This document shows positions 17,216-26,385 of a stretch of DNA of 64,000 nt, in pieces (position 1 is the first letter of the stretch; every line of letters starts with the position of its first letter). A model generated the notes under the pieces. That model was given only the letters and a program-made list of their open reading frames with translations, was not told the origin of the DNA and did no database searches. Source of the DNA: Deltaproteobacteria bacterium (GTDB lineage: Bacteria > Desulfobacterota > Binatia > UBA9968); NCBI GenBank assembly GCA_009379725.1, contig WHTF01000007.1:1-64000 (forward strand), given 5' to 3'. The position numbers were made by a program, and so were the translations under genes.

Positions 17216-18241
17216 GTGGCTGATAGACCGAAGGTTTGTTTTGATCGTATTTTGCCCCGCGACCTGATGCGGCTCCAACCTACCCAGCGGCGCGATGGTC
17301 GCGTACGTGCTATATCGCCGATCGGTAAAACATGGATGAACGGATCGGCGCTTCATGTCCGATTCATGGGCGGCACCGCGGCCGAGCAGGCCAAAGCCCG
17401 CGAGCAAGCCGGCTGGTGGTCCGAGGTTGCCAACCTCAAAATTGAATTCAATAATGCGCCCAATGCGGAGATCCGCATTGCCTTCGATTCTTCCGACGGC
17501 GCCTGGTCTTATGTCGGTACCGATTGCCGCAGCATTGCCCTAGACCAGCCGACCATGAATCTTGGATTTCTCGACGGCGGCACGTCGGCTCATGAATTCG
17601 GCCATGCTTTAGGCTTGGCGCACGAGCATCAAAATCCTGCCGGCGGCATTCAGTGGAACGAAGAAGTCGTGATTCGAGAAATGGCGAAATCACCGAATTT
17701 TTGGGACGAGCAAACCACGCGTCACAATATCTTGCGCAGATACAGCGCGGACCAGATCAACGGCACCAGCTTCGATGCCGAATCCATCATGCTGTATTTT
17801 TTCCCGGCTTCGTGGACTTTGAACGGTGCCGGCACCCAGGAAAACGACACTCTCTCGCAGCTCGACAAACAGTTCATTGCCGGCGCCAAGATGTACCCCA
17901 AAACCGGCAATACAGTGTCGGACGCAGTGGAGCTCAAAGTCAATGCCCAACGCCGTACCTCCGCTTCGATCGGCAAGTTCGGCGAGGAAGACCTGTACCG
18001 GTTTACTGCTAAAAAGGACGGTCGCTATGTCATCGATACGCGTGGCCCGACCGACATTGTGATGAAGCTATTCGGTCCCAACAATGAGACTTCGCTTCTC
18101 GCCGAGGACGACGACTCCGGCACCGATCTAAACGCTCATATCGCTGCGGATTTAATTGCCGGCGATTACTTCGTGCAGGTGCGCCACTATAATCGCGCCC
18201 GCGGCTTGGGAAACTATACGATCAAAGTTCGCAAGTTGTGA
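17216..18241 (+). CDS. Astacin/matrixin-like zinc metallopeptidase with C-terminal PPC domain
   Basis: 341 residues from GTG at 17216, chosen because GGAGG lies 8 nt upstream. The metzincin active site is complete: His126-Glu127-x2-His130-x2-Gly133-x2-His136 followed by Glu137, and a Met-turn with Met192 (SIMLYFF). The last ~95 residues form a bacterial pre-peptidase C-terminal beta-sandwich (EEDLYRFTAKKDGRYVIDT, IAADLIAGDYFVQV). No signal peptide is visible from this start or the longer frame, which is odd because PPC-bearing peptidases are normally secreted. The gene for the giant lipase-CHAT protein follows after 131 bp in the same direction, so the two may form one proteolytic system. Confidence 0.85.
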   Translation: MADRPKVCFDRILPRDLMRLQPTQRRDGRVRAISPIGKTWMNGSALHVRFMGGTAAEQAKAREQAGWWSEVANLKIEFNNAPNAEIRIAFDSSDGAWSYVGTDCRSIALDQPTMNLGFLDGGTSAHEFGHALGLAHEHQNPAGGIQWNEEVVIREMAKSPNFWDEQTTRHNILRRYSADQINGTSFDAESIMLYFFPASWTLNGAGTQENDTLSQLDKQFIAGAKMYPKTGNTVSDAVELKVNAQRRTSASIGKFGEEDLYRFTAKKDGRYVIDTRGPTDIVMKLFGPNNETSLLAEDDDSGTDLNAHIAADLIAGDYFVQVRHYNRARGLGNYTIKVRKL

Positions 18242-18372
18242 GTTTGTCGTCCGGTCCATGGCTCAAATTCGACCGGACTACTTCGAACACACGATGCTGA
18301 GCCCGACATGCGGAGCAGAGTTTTCCTATGGGTTAGGAGACTCTCCTTAAGTTCATAAAGGAACCAGCTACT

Positions 18373-21300
18373 ATGGCTCAAGCCTCGCAACGTAGAGACA
18401 CTCAGAAAATCCGAATTCCCGGCTTTGAAACCATTGATACGACCTTCAAAACGCGCCGCTGGCACGCGATCACGGTCAAGGAGGCGCATTCATTCAGCAT
18501 CAGCTCAAAGCGAGAGGGCGCGGCTGTCCTTCCGGAGTTGCTCACCGAGCACGATGCAGTGGTTGAGATCGAGCTGGAGGACGGCTCGCGTTTTTGGACT
18601 TCGCGGCGCCGGCTGTGCGATGAAGTTCTTCGAGAGGCAACCCAGCGCAGTGCGGACGGAACTCTGACCCTCCCTGCGAGTCTGCCCCAGCGCGGCCCAT
18701 CGCGCGGGTTGATCGGCAGCGTGCTGATTAAAACCTTGCGGTTCTATAAAATTGACGTGCCGGAATTGGCGGCCCGGAACATCGGCGCGATTTACGAGAA
18801 ACGCACTCTGGAATACGGTACGGGTCTTTATCGCTGTTCCATCACTCCGGCGTTTTCACTCAACGGCCCGGGAAATATCTCCACCGATCGGCCTACGTTG
18901 CTTTTTCTCCATGGCACCGCTTCCTCGACTCAAGGCAGCTTCGGTGCCCTATGGACCGAGGAGCGAAACTCGGAGCGCAATACCCTGTTTGCGCCGTATG
19001 AAGGCCAGGTGTTTGCGTTCGAACATCCGACGTTGACGCAGAGCCCGATTACCAACGCGATTGCGCTGGCGAAAAGCCTTCCCATCGGAGCGCTGTTGCA
19101 TCTCGTCTCGCACTCCCGCGGCGGAATGGTGGGCGAGTTGCTATGCCGTTCCAACTTGGCCGATGGCGGGCCACCTTTCGATAATGCGGACCTGAAATAT
19201 TTTAAAAAGAACGATAAAGGCGGACATCGCGGCGATCTCGCTGAACTCAATGCCGTCCTTAAAGCTAAAAAATTGCGGATCGAGCGATTCGTCAGGGTTG
19301 CCTGCCCGGCGATGGGTACGTCCCTGGCATCGCAACGATTCGATCTTTACTTATCGGTTATCTTCAATCTGCTGCAAAACATCCCTGGATTGAATGCAGG
19401 ATTTTTAGGCGCAGTATGCGATGTCTTCAGCGAGCTTATCATGGCGATTGCCAAAGAAAGGTCGGATCCCGGCGTACTCCCCGGTCTGGAAGCGCAGATT
19501 CCCGGCTCGCCCCTGGTGGCTCTCCTCAATCGCCCGGACCGCAAAGTCGCAGGCGAGCTTCGGGTGATCGCCGGCGATATCGAAGGCGAAAATATTGCAA
19601 CATCGGTGAGTACATTCTTAACCGACCCTCTGTATCTCGGCGACCATGACCTAGTGGTCGATACCGCCGCGATGTTTGGCGGAGCCGAACGCGAGGGAGG
19701 CTCGGCATTTTACTTCCATCAAGGTTCGCATGTCTCTCATTTTCGCTACTTCGTCAACGACGATAGTAGCGCGCATTTGGCAAAAGCGATTTCTCGCCGG
19801 CAGGGACAAGACGACGGGTTCGAGGAGTTTTCAGTGCGGACGAGCGATGCCGGAGTCATGTCGTATCAACGCGCCGGGGCTAAGCCGTCACCCGCCGTTT
19901 TCATTTTGCCTGGAATTATGGGCAGTCATTTGGCTGTTGGCACAGATCGTATATGGATCGATCCCATGGGTTTGGCCTTCGGCGGTTTGTCCCGTCTCAA
20001 GATAGAGGCGGAAGGCGTTCGCGCCGAAGCGCCGGTGAGCATGGCCTATGAAAAACTTGTCCAGTTTCTCGGTCACACTCATGAAGTGGTGCCATTTCCA
20101 TATGACTGGCGGCTTTCCTTGTTGGTTGAAGCGCAGCGACTGGCCGAGGCCATCGAGCTAAAGCTGGATGAGACCGAGCCGCGAAACCATCCGGTTTGCA
20201 TCATCGCCCACTGCATGGGCGGTCTGCTCGCGCGCGCGATGATTGCAACGCAGCCTGAAACCTGGCGGCGCATGTGTCAGCATCCCGACGCGCGTCTGGT
20301 CATGCTTGGAACGCCCAACGGCGGGTCCTATATCGTTCCGGTGGTGCTGATCGGCCGTGAATCGCTGGTAAAACAGCTCGCGCTGTTGGATTTTACCAAC
20401 AGCGAAGACGAAGTACTGCAAATTCTACGGTTTTTTCCCGGACTCCTGGAGATGCTGCCGGCGGTCGATTCAACGTTCGACTTTTTCTCCCCTGATACGT
20501 GGAGCCGATTGCGCGCGCTGGATGAAAGAAGGCGGCGATGGAATGTGCCGGACGCCGGGTTACTCCAGCAGGCGCGGGTATTCCGCAATCTCATCGATAA
20601 CAAGCCGACGATCGTTCCGGAGCGCATGTGTTACGTCGCAGGTTGGGCTCCCGCGACGCCGATCGGCATCGTTTCAACAAACGATGGCGATGGCAATAAC
20701 CGTCTGGTTGTTCAGGCTTCTCCGCAAGGCGATGGCCGGGTGTCATGGTCTACCGGACAGCTGCCGGGAGTTAAGACCTGGTATATGCGGGCAACTCACG
20801 GCGATATGGCCGATCATGAGCCGGACTTCACGGCAATCCTCGAGTTAGTCCAAAAGGGCACTACCGACTTGTTGTCGACAGTGGCGCCGTCGGACCGGGG
20901 CGTTCCGGAACAGTTCGAGTTACCCGAAGAAAAAACGCCGCTCTATCCCGATGCCGAGATTCTGACCCGATCCGCTCTGGGCGCCGCGCGGAAGAAGGTT
21001 TCAAAGCCGTCGCGGCGCCGCGCGCGGGTCGCCGTAACGCACGGTAATTTAGCTTTTGCCAGGTATCCCGTCATGGTCGGGCACTATGAAGGGGACACAA
21101 TTCTCAGCGCCGAATTACAGTTGGATCGTTCCCTCGACGGACGATTGCGCGACCGCCTGCGGCTCGGTTTATATCCGGGCGCGCAAGACACCGAATTGGT
21201 GTTTCTTCCTGCCGCCTCAAAACATGCCGGCTCTATTGTCATCGGCCTGGGCATGGTTGGCACTCTCTCGCCGGGCAATCTGGCGCGCGCCGTGTCCCGC

Positions 21301-23742
21301 GGCGCCCGCGCCTACGCGGTCGCTCGCGCCGAGAGTCGATCGGCGAACGGCAAAGAAGTCATCAAGCAGCAAGCGGCAAATCTCAGTGTGCTGTTGATCG
21401 GCACCGGGGCCGGCGGCTTTTCCGTCGAAGACTCAGTGGCGGCCATTCTGCGTGGCATCGCGCATGCGAATCAGAGTCTGGATATTACAGGTTACGAAGA
21501 AAAGGTGCGCATCGATGCGGTTGAATTTATCGAATTGTACGAAGACCAAGCCATTCAGGCGGCGCGCGCACTCGGTCGAATCAGAAACGATGCCGAATTG
21601 TCCCAAACGTTCGAGATTGAGGCGACGCCGGTCGTTGTGAAAAGACGCGGCGGCAGGCGCCGGTCGAGTTTCGCGGAAGCAGGGGGCTGGTGGCAACGCT
21701 TGCAAATCACCGAGGACAGCCAAGCACGTCTTGCGTTCCATTTGCTTACCGACCGTGCCCGAACCCAGGCCTATCTCCAACCGACGCAAAGGGTACTCGT
21801 CGACCAGTTTATCGAAGCGGCTATGAATACTGCGGCCACGGATTGCGGCATCGCTGTAACCTTGTTCGAAATGCTCGTGCCCAACGAGCTCAAAGATCGC
21901 GCCCCGGACCAGCGGGATATGGTTCTGGTTCTGAACGATGCGGCGGCGCGCTATCCCTGGGAGCTCATGCAAGAACGCCGGCGAGGCTATGATTCGGCTG
22001 ACACGTCCGGTGACAAACCGTTGTCGGTTCAGGCCGGCATGGTGCGGCAATTGCAGTCCACAGAGTTTCGCGAAAAGGTTTTATTCGCGCAGGGTAAATT
22101 CGCGCTGGTGATTGGCGACCCGCCCAGCAACTTCGCGCCTTTGCCCGGCGCGTTAGATGAGGCGCTGGCCGTCGGGGAGCGATTAAAAGAGAAGTTCGAC
22201 GTCACCTCTGTTCTCCGCCCGGACCGGGATGATAACCGAGAAGTCGCCGGTGACATTCTTCGCCGTCTTTACGAGCGGGAATACCGCATTGTGCACCTGG
22301 CCGGCCATGGCGTGTACGAGCATCGAGTGGCTGTAGGCGGTGATGGAAAAGACATGAAAACCAAGTTCTCCGGTATGGTTATCGGCAGCGATAAATTTCT
22401 AACACCGGCGGAGATTCGTCAAATGCGCGTGGTGCCGGAACTGGTTTTTATCAACTGTTGCCACTTGGGACGCATAGAGGACAAAGTCCGTCCTGAAAAC
22501 GATTTGCCGCGGCTTGCCGCCAATCTTGCCGGCGAACTCATTCGCATGGGCGTGCACGCGGTGGTCGCCGCCGGCTGGGCGGTTGACGACGACGCTGCCC
22601 GGACGTTCGCCGAAGTGTTTTACCGCGAGTTGCTGGCCGGGGTTCCCTTCGGCAGAGCCGTCCATCGCGCCAGAAAGGAAACCTACGAGGCCTATCCCGG
22701 AGCGAATACCTGGGGAGCTTACCAGTGTTACGGCGACCCGGCGTTTACCATTTCGGGAGATGGGCCGTCCGTCAACGGCAGGAGTGATGAGCTCCATTTC
22801 GTTGCAGCGGCAGAGGCCGTGGTTGAATTGGAAAACATTGCCGAAGATGCGACGACGGCTTCTGCAACCGACATCGTTCGTCTCACAGAGCACGTCAATG
22901 AAATCAAAAGAGCGCTGAACGACAATTTGGGTTCACGGGGAGACATCCAAGCCGCGCTGGGTCGCGCTCTTGGAGAGCTTGGATTCTTCGAGGAAGCGGT
23001 TGAATACTATAAGAAGGCGCTCAGGGCGGAAGTGGCCCAGGTCTCCGTGCGGGCGGCCGAGCAACTGTGCAATGTTCAGAGCCGCCTGGCGGTGGCGGCA
23101 AGCAAGAAGAACCGAAACCAGGCCAAACGCATCATGACCCAAGCAAAAGAAAGTTTGGTGGCGTTAAACAAACACTTCGGTCCTACGACGGAGCGATTGA
23201 GCTTATTAGGAGGAATAGCCAAGCGCAAAACGTCGATCGCGGCTAACGTGGCGGATAAACAAGCCGCGCTTATTGAAATGCGCGATGCCTACAAAAAAGC
23301 TCACGAGCTGAAGACCAAAAATGATCAACCCCTCGATCCCTATCCGTTACTCAATTTTTTAGCTGCCGATCTGTTCTTGGGGTTGCATGGGAGAAAAGCG
23401 TTGAGCTCAAAGGAAATGAGCGAGCGGGTACGGGACGCGGACACAGCAGCGACGGACAGAGACCGGCACGACGCCAATTTCTGGGACGCGGTAGCGTCGG
23501 TCGATTGTCAGTTGCTGAATTGCCTGGTGAAAAAAAACCTGTCCGATAACGTCGACAACGTGGTCTCGGCTTATTTAGGCGCCAAGAGGCGAGATGCCTC
23601 TCCCAGAGAATTTTCCTCGGTTTTGGACCATCTCGAGTTCTTGTCGGCCGCAGCCGGGTTGGTCAAAGATCGCTCAAATCGAAATCGCATCAGCAAGGCG
23701 TTGGAAGAGATCCGCCAGGGGCTGATAAGTAAAACTGAATGA
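18373..23742 (+). CDS. Giant protein: two alpha/beta-hydrolase modules, CHAT caspase-like protease, helical C-terminus
   Basis: 1789 residues, no signal peptide or membrane helix. Module 1 (about 170-450) is a lipase-like hydrolase: LFLHGT at 178-182 (oxyanion) and VSHSRGG with Ser248. Module 2 (about 505-850) resembles LCAT-type lipases: LPGIMGSHL from 512, IIAHCMGG where Cys614 sits at the nucleophile elbow normally held by Ser, then MLGTPNGG. Residues ~890-1060 are a repeat-poor domain I do not recognise. Residues ~1200-1470 are a CHAT (caspase HetF-associated with TPRs) protease with catalytic His1312 (HLAGHG) and Cys1363 (INCCHLG). The C-terminal ~300 residues are helical and TPR-like. 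AAGGA precedes the ATG by 10 nt. CHAT proteases act in regulated proteolysis and cell-suicide or conflict systems; the substrate here is unknown. Confidence 0.85.
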   Translation: MAQASQRRDTQKIRIPGFETIDTTFKTRRWHAITVKEAHSFSISSKREGAAVLPELLTEHDAVVEIELEDGSRFWTSRRRLCDEVLREATQRSADGTLTLPASLPQRGPSRGLIGSVLIKTLRFYKIDVPELAARNIGAIYEKRTLEYGTGLYRCSITPAFSLNGPGNISTDRPTLLFLHGTASSTQGSFGALWTEERNSERNTLFAPYEGQVFAFEHPTLTQSPITNAIALAKSLPIGALLHLVSHSRGGMVGELLCRSNLADGGPPFDNADLKYFKKNDKGGHRGDLAELNAVLKAKKLRIERFVRVACPAMGTSLASQRFDLYLSVIFNLLQNIPGLNAGFLGAVCDVFSELIMAIAKERSDPGVLPGLEAQIPGSPLVALLNRPDRKVAGELRVIAGDIEGENIATSVSTFLTDPLYLGDHDLVVDTAAMFGGAEREGGSAFYFHQGSHVSHFRYFVNDDSSAHLAKAISRRQGQDDGFEEFSVRTSDAGVMSYQRAGAKPSPAVFILPGIMGSHLAVGTDRIWIDPMGLAFGGLSRLKIEAEGVRAEAPVSMAYEKLVQFLGHTHEVVPFPYDWRLSLLVEAQRLAEAIELKLDETEPRNHPVCIIAHCMGGLLARAMIATQPETWRRMCQHPDARLVMLGTPNGGSYIVPVVLIGRESLVKQLALLDFTNSEDEVLQILRFFPGLLEMLPAVDSTFDFFSPDTWSRLRALDERRRRWNVPDAGLLQQARVFRNLIDNKPTIVPERMCYVAGWAPATPIGIVSTNDGDGNNRLVVQASPQGDGRVSWSTGQLPGVKTWYMRATHGDMADHEPDFTAILELVQKGTTDLLSTVAPSDRGVPEQFELPEEKTPLYPDAEILTRSALGAARKKVSKPSRRRARVAVTHGNLAFARYPVMVGHYEGDTILSAELQLDRSLDGRLRDRLRLGLYPGAQDTELVFLPAASKHAGSIVIGLGMVGTLSPGNLARAVSRGARAYAVARAESRSANGKEVIKQQAANLSVLLIGTGAGGFSVEDSVAAILRGIAHANQSLDITGYEEKVRIDAVEFIELYEDQAIQAARALGRIRNDAELSQTFEIEATPVVVKRRGGRRRSSFAEAGGWWQRLQITEDSQARLAFHLLTDRARTQAYLQPTQRVLVDQFIEAAMNTAATDCGIAVTLFEMLVPNELKDRAPDQRDMVLVLNDAAARYPWELMQERRRGYDSADTSGDKPLSVQAGMVRQLQSTEFREKVLFAQGKFALVIGDPPSNFAPLPGALDEALAVGERLKEKFDVTSVLRPDRDDNREVAGDILRRLYEREYRIVHLAGHGVYEHRVAVGGDGKDMKTKFSGMVIGSDKFLTPAEIRQMRVVPELVFINCCHLGRIEDKVRPENDLPRLAANLAGELIRMGVHAVVAAGWAVDDDAARTFAEVFYRELLAGVPFGRAVHRARKETYEAYPGANTWGAYQCYGDPAFTISGDGPSVNGRSDELHFVAAAEAVVELENIAEDATTASATDIVRLTEHVNEIKRALNDNLGSRGDIQAALGRALGELGFFEEAVEYYKKALRAEVAQVSVRAAEQLCNVQSRLAVAASKKNRNQAKRIMTQAKESLVALNKHFGPTTERLSLLGGIAKRKTSIAANVADKQAALIEMRDAYKKAHELKTKNDQPLDPYPLLNFLAADLFLGLHGRKALSSKEMSERVRDADTAATDRDRHDANFWDAVASVDCQLLNCLVKKNLSDNVDNVVSAYLGAKRRDASPREFSSVLDHLEFLSAAAGLVKDRSNRNRISKALEEIRQGLISKTE

Positions 23743-23754
23743 CTCAGCTCGATG

Positions 23755-23784
23755 AGCAGGGCAGGCTACCGTGCCTACCCTGCT
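23755..23784 (+). terminator. Hairpin after the CHAT gene, possible terminator
   Basis: AGCAGGG-c-AGGC pairs with GCCT-a-CCCTGCT around a short loop, starting 13 bp after the stop of the giant gene. The stem is long and GC-rich, but no T-run follows, so termination would be inefficient or factor-assisted. Confidence 0.45.
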
Positions 23785-23984
23785 TCGGGCGACGACAGAA
23801 GCCGCCGCTACATAAACTGACCACTCACGACCTCCCAAAGCCAACCCCTACTTGTTAGCGAGCCAAAACATACTAGGCTGAAAGTTTGACGATGATCGTC
23901 GGAAATCAGATAGATGCACGTTTTTAGTTTGGAGCAGATGTCAGTTCAATGGCGCGCTAACAATAAACAAACGAAGGAGGCATC

Positions 23985-24191
23985 ATGGCGAAGAAGTATG
24001 GGCCAAAAGCATCCAAGAAAGTGAAGAAGGCGATGCACGAACGCAAGAAGGGCACGCTTAAAAGCGGGCGCTCCGGCAAGAAGGTGACCAGCCGCAAACA
24101 AGCGGTCGCCATCGGATTGTCGGAGGCGCGGAGGGAGGGCGCCAAGGTGCCGCGCAAGAAATCTTCATCGAAAAAAGCGAAAAAGAAATAG
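23985..24191 (+). CDS. DUF6496 small basic protein
   Basis: 68 residues, about 40% Lys/Arg. The central SGRSGKKVTSRKQAVAIGLSE and the N-terminal MAKKYGPKA are hallmarks of the DUF6496 family. The C-terminus is a Lys/Ser tail. The strong ribosome site GAAGGAGG lies just upstream of the ATG. The composition suggests nucleic-acid binding, perhaps as a small nucleoid or stress protein, but no function is established. It stands alone, flanked by hairpin-rich intergenic DNA. Confidence 0.85.
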   Translation: MAKKYGPKASKKVKKAMHERKKGTLKSGRSGKKVTSRKQAVAIGLSEARREGAKVPRKKSSSKKAKKK

Positions 24192-24370
24192 CGGGCGAAA
24201 AAGCGGCCAACAATAACGTGGATGCCCGTCACAAGTACGGGTACGACAAAAGAGACTGAGCGGACCCAGCGAAATCAAAAAGCGTCGACGGGATTTTCAC
24301 GCAGCCTGACGTTCAGGCCAATCGGCGGCTGTGGCTGAAACGCTAATCCGCGAATTTCTTAAACAGAAGA

Positions 24371-25969
24371 CTAGTACTTCCGCTCCGCCACAGGCGGCGG
24401 CGTCCACTGATAAATCCATGTCTCGGTCAACGGCTGTGCGCCGACGCGCAGGTACAGACGCAAATCGATGGGCTCGAGGCTCTCGTCGGTGGGCTTGATG
24501 TCGAACATGGCGCGGTAACCGTTGATCTCGGCCTGCGGCCGCGCCGAAGCGATTTCGATGCCGCCCCGCGAAGCGCTGATCACCGGCTCCACATTGACGT
24601 TTTTCGCCAGCGTGGCAAGCTCGCCGCCGGCGAAATCCACGGCGAAGCGCCAGGAGAAGTATTGGCGCTTCTGGCCGACGATACCGCCGATGCCCGTGCG
24701 CGTGGAGACCACCTGCGCGAGCGTGGGTGAATACGGTATTTTCGAGCCCCAGTGTAAGCGATAGCTGAACAACAACTCCTGGCCCGGCTGCGCCGTGTCT
24801 GCGGGGCTCCAATAGGCGACGATGTTATCGTAGGTTTCGTCCGGCGCCGGCAGTTCCACGAGCTGGACGGCCCCTCTGCCCCAACCGCTGTTAGCACCGA
24901 CCTTCGGTTCCACCCACAGGCTTGGCCGGCGTTCATAGTAGACTCCGTCGTCCTGATAGTGATCGAAGTTTCGATCGCGCTGCAGCAGTCCGAAGCCGCG
25001 CGGATTGCCGTCGAAATACGAGTTCACCCGCACGCCGTCAGGATTCACCAGCGGGCGCCAGATCCATTCGCCTTTGCCCGTGAGCAGCGATAGCCCATCG
25101 GAGTCATGAATCTCAGGACGCCAGTCGTTGGCCATGCGGCGGTCGTTCTCGCCGTGTTGATACATGCTTGTCAAAGGCGCGATGCCCAGCCGTTCGATTG
25201 TTTTGCGCGGATACACTGCGGCGTCGACGTCCATCGTCAGGGTTGCGCCGGGCATGATGTCGAAACGATAGGCGCCGGTTGCACTTGGCGAATCCATCAA
25301 AGCATACACGCTCAGGCGCGACGAATGTTTTGCCGGTCGCTCGAACCAGAACGAAGCGAACCGCGGAAACTCTTCTCCTTTCTCGAGCCCCGTATCGATG
25401 GCCAAGCCGCGCGCGGATAGGCCGTATTGCCGGTGGTCGCTGCCCACCGCGCGAAAGTAGCTCGCGCCGAGAAAGGCGGCGATATCCGCTTTCCAGTCGG
25501 TATGAAATTGGACGCGAAAGCCGGCGAAGCCGAGATCTTTCGGCAGCGCGCCGCCATTCATTCCGGCCTTGCGAAAATTGAACATCGCCTGATGGTAGGC
25601 AATTTCCCGGGCCTCACCATCGACCACTTCGTGCATGCGCACGGACTCTGTAAACATCGGCCCGGGATGAAAAAACTGCACCTGGAAATCGAGATCTCTG
25701 TCGGCCCACAGTGCCTTGTCCGGACGAAAGCGGATTGCCTGATAGTCATCGTAGTCGAGTGCCGCCAGGCTTTTCGGCAGGATTGACTTCTGCGCACGAT
25801 AAGCGTTGCACGCCAGCGAGCGAGCGTGACCTTTCAGCCAGGCATAGTCGAAGGGTTGTCGTATTTCGCTCGGGCGCGGCTGTGCGAGCACCCGCTCCAA
25901 TAAGACGGGAATAGACAGCGGCGCTCCGGCTAAAATCGCGGCAGATTTCAAAAAATCGCGTCGTCGCAT
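24371..25969 (-). CDS. opgD: Periplasmic glucan biosynthesis protein, OpgD/MdoD type
   Basis: 532 residues. The N-terminus is a twin-arginine signal (RRRDFLKSAAILAGAPLSIPVLL), which distinguishes OpgD-type proteins from the Sec-exported OpgG. The mature part has the family segments FDYAWLKGHARSLA, YRAIRFRPD-like DYQAIRFRPDKALW, the VYALMDSPSATGAYRF core, PLTSMYQHGEND, and the FGLLQRDRNFDHYQD motif near the catalytic region. These proteins shape osmoregulated periplasmic glucans. No opgH or opgG lies beside it. OpgG is the alternative name; the Tat signal favours OpgD. Confidence 0.88.
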   Translation of the reverse strand: MRRRDFLKSAAILAGAPLSIPVLLERVLAQPRPSEIRQPFDYAWLKGHARSLACNAYRAQKSILPKSLAALDYDDYQAIRFRPDKALWADRDLDFQVQFFHPGPMFTESVRMHEVVDGEAREIAYHQAMFNFRKAGMNGGALPKDLGFAGFRVQFHTDWKADIAAFLGASYFRAVGSDHRQYGLSARGLAIDTGLEKGEEFPRFASFWFERPAKHSSRLSVYALMDSPSATGAYRFDIMPGATLTMDVDAAVYPRKTIERLGIAPLTSMYQHGENDRRMANDWRPEIHDSDGLSLLTGKGEWIWRPLVNPDGVRVNSYFDGNPRGFGLLQRDRNFDHYQDDGVYYERRPSLWVEPKVGANSGWGRGAVQLVELPAPDETYDNIVAYWSPADTAQPGQELLFSYRLHWGSKIPYSPTLAQVVSTRTGIGGIVGQKRQYFSWRFAVDFAGGELATLAKNVNVEPVISASRGGIEIASARPQAEINGYRAMFDIKPTDESLEPIDLRLYLRVGAQPLTETWIYQWTPPPVAERKY

Positions 25970-26385
25970 GGTTGCTTCGCTGGCGCCGCCCGCGGCAGCG
26001 CCGAATCAATTGAGCAAGAGTAACAATTCAATCGGAGGTTGCAAGATTGCTCGGGTTCAACGGGAAAAATGATTCAGTCGCGGTTGATCGGGCGATTCGG
26101 GGTATCTGCAGACTATCAGCAAAAAACCATACAAGTAGTTGTCGGCTCGGCTTCCGGAGGATTGTACGCGCGTCGTCCCCCGTTGTTTGTACTAAAAACA
26201 AAACACTTACCAAGCCGCTATTCGCAATAATGACCGCTTGATTATGCGTTCTCCGGGGCAGCGGTATCGCCTCGTTCGCTGGTATGGGCTTTGCTCGATC
26301 CTCGCTCCGTTATCGTAGAAGACTTTTCGCGGTGCGGCTCTGAACTTCCATTTGCACGAATGCCTATCCGGCTCGGGAGGATACT
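25970..26385. other. Intergenic region, no gene seen
   Basis: About 416 bp between the divergent opgD and DUF2231-Rieske genes. Short frames exist on both strands but none has a ribosome site or a recognisable composition. The right end has the ribosome site GGGAGG for the ATG at 26386. Confidence 0.55.

Noticed and set aside
25970-26385. Small plus-strand frames near 26040-26240
   Set aside because: No ribosome site, no recognisable composition; treated as non-coding.
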